NCBI GenBank assembly: GCA_043798375.1 | Contig: JAZDOS010000007.1 | Location: forward strand, 1 to 6,916 | Length of the DNA: 6,916 nt | Source of the DNA: JAPLMI01 sp043798375 | Lineage (GTDB): Bacteria > Omnitrophota > Gorgyraeia > 2-01-FULL-45-10 | Direction: 5' to 3' | Made by a program: the position numbers and the translations under genes | Notes under the pieces: generated by a model | The model's database searches: none | The model's input: the letters and a program-made list of their open reading frames with translations, nothing else | What the model was told of the DNA's origin: nothing | Shown here: positions 1-4,784 of the stretch, one piece after another | Numbering within the stretch: position 1 is the first letter of the stretch | Layout of the letters: each line of letters begins with the position of its first letter

Positions 1-47
1 GCTACGCGCGCTTTTATTGCCGGTTCGTGCTTCTTACGCATTGCCAT
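1..47 (-). CDS. IS3-family OrfA-like transposase, N-terminal fragment cut by window edge
   Basis: Read on the minus strand, the first 16 residues are MAMRKKHEPAIKARVA, and the frame is still open at the window edge. This basic start ending in KARVA is typical of OrfA proteins of IS3-family elements, the small HTH_Tnp_1 protein that binds the element ends and is joined to the DDE recombinase OrfB by frameshifting. A strong ribosome binding site (GGAGGA, plus-strand positions 55-60) lies 7 nt before the ATG at 47, which supports this start; a second in-frame ATG at 41 is too far from it to be preferred. Only the extreme N-terminus is visible, so the HTH itself, OrfB and completeness of the element cannot be judged. 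The gene points away from the operon. Confidence 0.7.
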   Translation of the reverse strand, partial: MAMRKKHEPAIKARV

Positions 48-74
48 AACTAAATCCTCCATTTTTAGGCCTTC

Positions 75-80
75 ATTATA
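75..80 (-). promoter_or_regulatory. -10 box (TATAAT) for the leftward transposase
   Basis: On the minus strand a perfect TATAAT lies about 28 nt upstream of the transposase ATG, which would give a leader of about 20 nt holding the GGAGGA site. No good -35 hexamer is seen 16-18 nt upstream (best CAACTT). In several IS3-family elements a strong -35 is only supplied when the two ends join in the circular intermediate. That this applies here is inference. Confidence 0.4.
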
Positions 81-140
81 CCGCGTTTTTTATCTTAAGT
101 TGGCCTGAAAAATGGTCTAGATTCTCCCGAGCATTATAAT

Positions 141-179
141 ATCCCAGACCCGTCCCACTTCACATCCCAGACCTGTCCC
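141..179. repeat. Two-copy direct repeat, 16-nt unit, 23-nt period
   Basis: ATCCCAGACCCGTCCC (141-156) recurs as ATCCCAGACCTGTCCC (164-179), with one mismatch and 7 nt between copies. The position beside an insertion element suggests an element end or transposase binding site. Only two units are present, so it is not a CRISPR array. Confidence 0.65.
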
Positions 180-277
180 TCACAGCGTAAGAACATCCAA
201 TACGCATCATCGTCTTAAAACTAATTCTTTTAATCTTTCTCAAGCTCCGGGGGAGGGGGGTATGATGTCTCTTCCCA

Positions 278-305
278 TTCCCGTTAGACGGGAAAATTTA
301 TCTTT
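278..305 (+). terminator. Terminator-like hairpin upstream of the coiled-coil gene
   Basis: A perfect 7-bp inverted repeat, TTCCCGT (278-284) and ACGGGAA (288-294), with a TAG loop, is followed by the T-rich tail AATTTATCTTT. This could end transcripts entering from the left and so insulate the promoter starting at 303. The U-tract is interrupted and the stem is short, so it may be weak or serve another purpose. Confidence 0.35.
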
Positions 306-331
306 ACATGAGCCCTCGGTTATGGTACAGT
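303..331 (+). promoter_or_regulatory. Sigma70-type promoter for the coiled-coil gene
   Basis: TTTACA (303-308, five of six consensus bases) is separated by exactly 17 nt from TACAGT (326-331, four of six). Transcription would start near 338-340, about 20 nt before the ATG, leaving just enough leader for the GGAGG site at 345-349. The fit to the ribosome binding site and start codon makes a chance match less likely. Confidence 0.5.
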
Positions 332-358
332 TACGTTTGTTAACGGAGGAATTATAAG

Positions 359-724
359 ATGGCAAAGAATGGCAAGACCCCAAAGAGCAAAATGACAGAT
401 ACAGAGCGCGGGACTCTTCTTGAAAACATAGGTCGTGATGTAACGCGGATCGCAGAGGCACAAGCCGCAACCGCGGGAAAGGTCTCAAAAATCGAAAAAG
501 TAGTAGATCGTATACCGGCCTTGGAATCTGCAATAGATACTATATCCACGGCAGTTATGCAAATCAGCAGCGATGTAAAAACTCTTCAGAAAGACGCAAA
601 AGACCTTAAAAGCGATGTTAAGAATATTGACACAAGACTGAAAACAGTCGAAGAGAAGATAGATAAAAATTTAGATAATCATGATAAGCGTATTACCAAG
701 CTCGAGGAAAAAGTTTTGGTATAG
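359..724 (+). CDS. Small coiled-coil protein of unknown function, 121 aa
   Basis: No known family is recognised. The start is supported by GGAGG at 345-349, 9 nt before the ATG. The first ~15 residues are basic and likely disordered (Lys, Thr, Ser, Pro). From about residue 20 to the end the chain is almost continuously helical, with aliphatic residues (I, V, L) every third and fourth position and a charged K/D/E surface, as in a long coiled coil. There is no signal peptide and no membrane segment, so it should be cytoplasmic. Cys, Trp, Tyr and Phe are all absent. Such short proteins are often annotated only as hypothetical; an adaptor or self-assembling rod is possible but unproven. It has its own promoter and is separated from the operon by about 260 nt, so a shared role with the glycan genes is not implied. 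Confidence 0.7.
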   Translation: MAKNGKTPKSKMTDTERGTLLENIGRDVTRIAEAQAATAGKVSKIEKVVDRIPALESAIDTISTAVMQISSDVKTLQKDAKDLKSDVKNIDTRLKTVEEKIDKNLDNHDKRITKLEEKVLV

Positions 725-921
725 CGTCCTTCCAAAGTAATTCCTAAAAGCACCACCTTTTGAAAAACCACCAGTCTATCTTGGTAAAAACGGGCTGGTT
801 CCTGATAAGGGAATACATACCCCAGCTCGTCTAAGCGCAGAAGCTTGACGTTGGAATAATACTGCGTCATGGTGTATCTCGAATTCGAGCGAAAAAAAAT
901 TAAAAGGATCCTTCCTTCCAT
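679..921 (-). other. Doubtful minus-strand reading frame, possible gene remnant
   Basis: A frame of 80 codons runs from ATG at 921 to a stop at 679 and overlaps the 3' end of the convergent coiled-coil gene by 46 nt. No ribosome binding site precedes the first ATG or an internal ATG near 870. The middle contains LLRLDELGYV, superficially like the Walker B region (DELGY) of IstB-type transposition ATPases, but no Walker A or other IstB motif is present, and the text after it does not follow the family. It could be a piece of a decayed mobile gene or chance. Plus-strand frames over the same interval are broken by stops, which is the main reason to mention it. Confidence 0.2.
878..913. repeat. 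Two adjacent perfect short palindromes
   Basis: CTCGAATTCGAG (878-889) and AAGGATCCTT (904-913) are perfect 12- and 10-base palindromes separated by an A-rich 14-nt spacer, just upstream of the operon promoter. They have no loop, so they suit a dimeric DNA-binding protein better than a hairpin terminator. The first is followed by eight A on the plus strand, not T. Function is unknown. Confidence 0.35.
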
Positions 922-927
922 TAAGAA

Positions 928-956
928 TTGACAGGGAGCATATTTTATAGTAATCT
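928..956 (+). promoter_or_regulatory. Candidate promoter for the bioY-led operon
   Basis: A perfect TTGACA -35 (928-933) is followed after 17 nt by TAATCT (951-956), a poor -10 with three of six matches. A better -10, TATAGT (946-951), is only 12 nt away and would need another -35. Initiation near 963 would give a leader of about 20 nt with GGAGG at 969-973. No BirA-type operator (TTGTAAAC and inverted GTTTACAA arms) is seen, so biotin control by BirA is not supported. Confidence 0.45.
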
Positions 957-982
957 TATATGAAATGCGGAGGATAGAGATA

Positions 983-1528
983 ATGAGTAGAGCACGTATT
1001 TTAGATTATAATAAGGGTATAATAGTAAATAAAGGCCTGGCCGCGACAATAGGCGTCACATTTTTTGTTCTTGCGACGGCGCTCGGCGCGTATGTGAGGA
1101 TCCCCATAATCGGGACGCCGGTGCCGGTAACGTTCCAGACCTTCTTTGTAATAATGGCGGGCGCTGTCCTGGGGAAGAGGCTCGGAGCCCTGAGCCAGCT
1201 CTGTTATGCGATTCTATCCGTTCCTTTTCTATTGGGTCCGACCGGAGGATATTTCATGGGTTTTATAGCCGCTTCCTATGTTGTCGGCCGCATGACCGGG
1301 CCGGGCAAGTCCGGCATCGGATGGGCCGTCTTTTCATTTGCCGTAGGCAGTATAATCATCTACACCTTCGGAATTTTATGGTTAAGCTATTTGTTGAAGA
1401 TCGATATTGCCAAGGCCATATACATGGGGGCCCTGCCTTTTATCCCCGGGGATACCGTTAAAATACTGATTGCCGCAATAATATATTCCGGAATATCCAA
1501 ACGTTCAAAAGAGATATTTTCCGAATAA
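983..1528 (+). CDS. bioY: BioY-type biotin transporter substrate-binding subunit, 181 aa
   Basis: BioY is the integral-membrane substrate-capture component of ECF biotin transporters and works alone or with an EcfA/EcfT energising module; none is encoded here. Family signatures are the GAYVRIP and TPVPVTFQT stretch (residues 35-53), AGAVLGKRLGALS (59-71), GPTGGY (85-90), and LPFIPGDTVK (151-160), whose Asp and Lys are strongly conserved. About six hydrophobic segments are present. The ATG at 983 is preferred over the in-frame ATG at 965 because GGAGG at 969-973 lies 9 nt before 983 but after 965. Oddity: between ALS and GPTGGY there are about 13 fewer residues than in the typical family member, removing the usual GLPVF-type loop. 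The N-terminus is longer than usual by about 15 residues. It heads an operon of glycan genes, and the next start follows within 4 or 13 nt. Confidence 0.88.
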   Translation: MSRARILDYNKGIIVNKGLAATIGVTFFVLATALGAYVRIPIIGTPVPVTFQTFFVIMAGAVLGKRLGALSQLCYAILSVPFLLGPTGGYFMGFIAASYVVGRMTGPGKSGIGWAVFSFAVGSIIIYTFGILWLSYLLKIDIAKAIYMGALPFIPGDTVKILIAAIIYSGISKRSKEIFSE

Positions 1529-1532
1529 GAAG

Positions 1533-3227
1533 GTGGAGCCGGTGGACAACATACTTGAAAAACCCGGATATTTTGTCTCCATTACTCTTGTCTTATGTGC
1601 GTATCTCTTCTTTTTCCAGCTGGGCGGGATGGCGCTGACGGATCCCGATGAGACTTTTTACGCCCAGTCCGCCAAAGAGATGCTGGCAAGGAACGAGTGG
1701 GTTACCCCGTATTTATACGGAAAGCCTCAATTCGAGAAGCCTATTCTTATCTACTGGCTTATAGGACTTTCCTATAAAATATTCGGCATAAATGAGTTTG
1801 CCGCAAGGCTTCCCTCGGCAATATTCGCGCTTATAGGCGTATTCGCTGCCTATCTTCTGGGCGGCCTTCTTTTTAATAGAAGGGTCGGTGCCTTATCGGC
1901 CGTAATACTCGCTTCATGCGTAGAATATATAATCCTTTCAAGGGCATGTGTAACCGATATGGTTTTGTCGACATTTATGCTGCTCGGCGTGCTGTTCTTT
2001 TTTTACGGGTATCTTAAAGGAAAAAAATATTGCTATCTTCTATCCTCGGCGGCCTTCGCGTGCGCGGCCCTTGCCAAAGGGCCGGTCGCTGTCATATTGC
2101 CGGGCGCGGCGATTTTGATATTTCTTATTCTTGCCAAAGATATTAAGGCGATAGGAAAGATGCCCATCGCGCTTATAGTATTGGTTTTTATTGCCGTTGC
2201 CGGGCCGTGGTATTTTCTCGCGTATAAATATCATGGCAGGGAGTTTCTTGACGCATTCTTCGGATTTCAGAATATTACCCGGTTTACGCAATCCGAACAT
2301 AAGATCGGCTCGCAATTTTACTACAATATCCCAGTTCTATTCGGCGGTTTCTTCCCGTGGAGCGCCTTCCTGCCATACGGTGCCTGGCACCTCTTTAAAA
2401 AAACATTTAAAAAGGCGCAGGACGGGAACGCGGGACTCGATGCGTGTTCCGGAAGGAAGGGTTCCATCTTTATCCTGATATGGTTCTTCGTCATCTTCAT
2501 CTTCTTCTCGATATCGAGCACGAAACTCCCCACCTATATATTCCCGTGTTTCATAGCGCCGGCGCTCATATCGGCCGTATTCTGGGATGATTTTTTAAAG
2601 AAAGACGCCCGGCGGAATATGAAGGCGGCGATGGGCATATCCGTCTATCTTTTGATTGCGGCGGTAGCCATGGGTTCAATGGGGGCGTCTCTGTATATAA
2701 AATACGATTACCCTTCGATATTTTCAGGCGTCGCTGTTTCAAGCCTTTTACTGATATTCGGCTTCGCGCTCGTTTTTATATCGTATTTCCGGAAAAAATA
2801 TATTGCCTCATTCGCTTTTATCGTATATTCACTTGTTATATTCCTATATCCATTAAACCGGCTCGTCATACCCGAAATCGAACATTACGAGACGAGCAAA
2901 CCCGCAGCCGAAGAGCTGGATATCCTTACAAAGAAAGATGAAAGGATCGGCTCGGAAAGCAACTACCTGGCGGGGCTTGCCTTCTACACGGGCAAATTTC
3001 CCGTAGACCTGGATAAACACCACAATATGGTAAATTTCATAAACGCGAAAGACCGGGTCTGGGCCGTTATAAAAGAGAAGAACCACATTCAGCTGTATGA
3101 TCCCAAGATAAATAAGGACTTCGTAAATGCCTCATATATGGTATATAAGATAGGGAAGAGGGCGATAGTGACGAATAAATTGCCCCCGGACGGCAAATAC
3201 CTGATAAAGAGAGAGAACCCGAAGTGA
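1533..3227 (+). CDS. ArnT-like family-39 (GT-C) polyprenyl-phosphate-sugar glycosyltransferase, 564 aa
   Basis: This is a polytopic inner-membrane enzyme expected to move a sugar from undecaprenyl phosphate to an acceptor on the periplasmic side. ArnT itself adds aminoarabinose, and Francisella FlmK adds galactosamine, to lipid A phosphates. The sequence has TDPDE (36-40, the catalytic acidic loop after TM1), GKPQFEKPILIYWL (63-76), LAKGPV (180-185) and SSTKLPTYIFPCF (328-340), the last two very ArnT-like. About a dozen membrane segments precede a soluble C-terminal part (roughly 450-564). Length is close to ArnT (about 550 aa). The start is GTG at 1533, 4 nt after bioY. GTG at 1542 is an alternative, with AAGGTGG (1530-1536) as a better-placed ribosome binding site, giving MDNILEK as the N-terminus. 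The 3' end overlaps the next gene by 4 nt. Family is secure; donor sugar and acceptor are inferred. Confidence 0.88.
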   Translation: MEPVDNILEKPGYFVSITLVLCAYLFFFQLGGMALTDPDETFYAQSAKEMLARNEWVTPYLYGKPQFEKPILIYWLIGLSYKIFGINEFAARLPSAIFALIGVFAAYLLGGLLFNRRVGALSAVILASCVEYIILSRACVTDMVLSTFMLLGVLFFFYGYLKGKKYCYLLSSAAFACAALAKGPVAVILPGAAILIFLILAKDIKAIGKMPIALIVLVFIAVAGPWYFLAYKYHGREFLDAFFGFQNITRFTQSEHKIGSQFYYNIPVLFGGFFPWSAFLPYGAWHLFKKTFKKAQDGNAGLDACSGRKGSIFILIWFFVIFIFFSISSTKLPTYIFPCFIAPALISAVFWDDFLKKDARRNMKAAMGISVYLLIAAVAMGSMGASLYIKYDYPSIFSGVAVSSLLLIFGFALVFISYFRKKYIASFAFIVYSLVIFLYPLNRLVIPEIEHYETSKPAAEELDILTKKDERIGSESNYLAGLAFYTGKFPVDLDKHHNMVNFINAKDRVWAVIKEKNHIQLYDPKINKDFVNASYMVYKIGKRAIVTNKLPPDGKYLIKRENPK

Positions 3228-3916
3228 AAAAATACAGAATATCTTTTGTATTTCCTATGTTCAACGAAGCCGAAAATATCGCCGAAACGATACGCAGGGT
3301 GACGGGCCTGGCGCGCGATATATGCGATGATTACGAGATTGTTGTGGCCGACGACGCTTCTACGGACGCAAGCGGAGATATCGTAGATGGGCTGGCGTTA
3401 AAAGACAGCCGTATAAGATCGATCCGCCTGAAAAAGAATACGAAATTCGGCGGGGCGCTGAAGGCAGGGCTCGAGAACGCGTCGAAAGAGCTGGTGGTCT
3501 ATACGGATTCCGATCTGCCGGCCCGTGAAGAGGATATCAAAAAAGCGCTGGAGCTGCTGGACGGCGCCGATGTCGTAACGGCGTACAGCCTCGTCATAAA
3601 GGACGCCAGCTTTAAGCGGATAGTTATGTCCAGGGCATATAATTTTCTTGTAAGGCTCCTTTTCGGACTGGACCTGCACGACATAAATTCCGGGCTGAAG
3701 ATATATAAGAAAGAGGCGCTGAAAGGCCTTAAACTCATATCCAGGAGCCCTTTTGTCGACGCGGAGATCTTTTCTGAGATAGCGAAGCGCGGCGGGAAAA
3801 TAAGGCAATACGGCCTGATATTTGAACTGCGCACCAGGGGGCATTCTTCCATATCCAGGCCCGGGATCGTGGCGCGGACATTCTGGGATATGCTGGTATA
3901 CAGGTTTTCGAGATAG
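3224..3916 (+). CDS. DPM1/FlmF2-like family-2 glycosyltransferase (polyprenyl-phosphate sugar synthase), 230 aa
   Basis: This GT-A fold enzyme is expected to transfer a sugar from a nucleotide donor to undecaprenyl phosphate on the cytoplasmic face. Motifs in order: FVFPMFNEAENI (8-19), VADDASTD (41-48, nucleotide binding), TDSDLPA (94-100, the DXD metal site), and DINSGLKIYKKEAL (153-166, the SGLK/SGFK box of dolichyl-phosphate mannose synthase relatives). It ends at residue 230 with no C-terminal membrane helices or GtrA domain, so it is the short soluble DPM1-type form rather than the ArnC/GtrB type. The start is GTG at 3224, sharing GTGA with the stop of the preceding transferase; the ribosome binding site is weak (GAGAG), suggesting translational coupling. 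Donor sugar cannot be read from sequence. The downstream deacetylase hints at an N-acetylhexosamine; mannose or glucose remain possible. Confidence 0.88.
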   Translation: MKKYRISFVFPMFNEAENIAETIRRVTGLARDICDDYEIVVADDASTDASGDIVDGLALKDSRIRSIRLKKNTKFGGALKAGLENASKELVVYTDSDLPAREEDIKKALELLDGADVVTAYSLVIKDASFKRIVMSRAYNFLVRLLFGLDLHDINSGLKIYKKEALKGLKLISRSPFVDAEIFSEIAKRGGKIRQYGLIFELRTRGHSSISRPGIVARTFWDMLVYRFSR

Positions 3917-3929
3917 GGCCATACACGGT

Positions 3930-4784
3930 ATGAAACAGCTGATCGTAAGCGCGGATGATTTTGGGCTGACAAAGAGCATGAGCGAGGGCGCTGTCAAGGC
4001 CTATAGGGACGGCATAGTAACATCCCTGAATCTTTTACCTGCAGGCAGCGCGTTCGAGGAAAGCCTTTATTTATTAAAAGATATTAAATTGAACGAAATA
4101 GGCGCGCACCTCTCTCTAACCGAGACATCCCCTGTTACCGATCCTGCCAGGATAACAAGCCTCGTCACAAAAGAAGGTAATTTTCACGCGAATTATCCGC
4201 CTTTCTTTATCAACCTTTTTACGGGAAAGATAAAGACAGATGATATTTACCTTGAGTTGCGAAGCCAGCTCGACAGATTGAAGAGAACCAATCTTCCGAT
4301 CGTCAGCCTGAACAGCCACGAGCATATACATATGATGCCGTTTCTATTGAAGATCTTCATTGAGCTCGCGGGAGAATACAACATCCCTTTTATCAGATAT
4401 CCTCACGGAGACAGGCTGGTCAGCCCTTTTAGTTTAAAGAAGCTCTTCAAGGCGATAGTGCTTTCATATTTTGGAAAAAGGATCGAAGGGATGGTGCGTG
4501 AAAGCGGCATCTATGCCGCCGATAATTTCCTCGGTCATCTCGACTCGGGCAATCTTAATGAAGGCGTCCTTATAAGGCTATTGGATAACCTGCGGGAAGG
4601 CACGACAGAGCTTGTCTGCCACCCGGGTTTTTTAAGCCCGCAAATTTTAGACAGGTATACATTCCATCTCGATTGTGAGAGCGAGCTGTCGGCGCTGACG
4701 AGCCGGCGCGTAAAAAGAGTGATCGAGGATCGCGGTATAAGGCTCGTCACATACGGGGAGATTCTTTCCGAAAGAAAGCGATGA
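3930..4784 (+). CDS. YdjC/ChbG/NaxD-family carbohydrate deacetylase, 284 aa
   Basis: YdjC-family enzymes are metal-dependent N-deacetylases. Members include ChbG (chitooligosaccharides), HpnK (hopanoid-associated) and Francisella NaxD (undecaprenyl-phosphate-GalNAc). The protein opens with the signature LIVSADDFGLT (4-14), followed by GAHLSLTE (58-65), NSHEHIHMMP (128-137) and LVCHPGF (228-234). D10, H60 and H130 are the likely metal ligands by family position, and H231 a likely catalytic residue. No signal peptide is present, so it acts in the cytoplasm or at its inner-membrane face, where a lipid-linked sugar would be exposed. The ATG at 3930 is chosen because the family motif begins within four residues. 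An in-frame TTG at 3822 would add 36 residues unrelated to the family and overlap the previous gene by 95 nt. Its neighbours favour a NaxD-like role over ChbG. Confidence 0.87.
   Translation: MKQLIVSADDFGLTKSMSEGAVKAYRDGIVTSLNLLPAGSAFEESLYLLKDIKLNEIGAHLSLTETSPVTDPARITSLVTKEGNFHANYPPFFINLFTGKIKTDDIYLELRSQLDRLKRTNLPIVSLNSHEHIHMMPFLLKIFIELAGEYNIPFIRYPHGDRLVSPFSLKKLFKAIVLSYFGKRIEGMVRESGIYAADNFLGHLDSGNLNEGVLIRLLDNLREGTTELVCHPGFLSPQILDRYTFHLDCESELSALTSRRVKRVIEDRGIRLVTYGEILSERKR

Larger units (their letters stand above)
48..358. other. Gene-free left flank between transposase start and coiled-coil gene
   Basis: These 311 bases hold no convincing gene. They carry the transposase control region and presumably the end of its element (roughly 48-120), the two-copy repeat at 141-179, an AT-rich stretch at 180-240, a G-rich run (five then six G split by one A, 249-260), a hairpin at 278-294 and a promoter at 303-331. 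A minus-strand frame covering part of this interval is rich in Arg, Ser and Leu, has no family resemblance, and overlaps the coiled-coil gene, so it is not called. Confidence 0.6.

Noticed and set aside
141..179. CRISPR array
   Set aside because: Only two units with a 7-nt gap and no cas genes; the spacing is far below that of spacers.
965..982. Upstream ATG for bioY
   Set aside because: The only good ribosome binding site (GGAGG, 969-973) lies after this ATG and is ideally placed for the ATG at 983.
920..982. BirA operator or other biotin-responsive site before bioY
   Set aside because: No inverted TTGTAAAC/GTTTACAA arms and the leader is too short for a riboswitch.
3822..3929. Upstream TTG start for the deacetylase
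   Set aside because: It adds 36 residues unrelated to the YdjC family and overlaps the GT2 gene by 95 nt; the ATG at 3930 places the ADDFG motif where the family has it.
3398..3997. Long antisense frames opposite the GT2 gene (199 and 157 codons)
   Set aside because: They mirror the GC-rich codon pattern of the plus-strand gene, have no ribosome binding site or family motifs, and the plus strand carries complete GT2 motifs.
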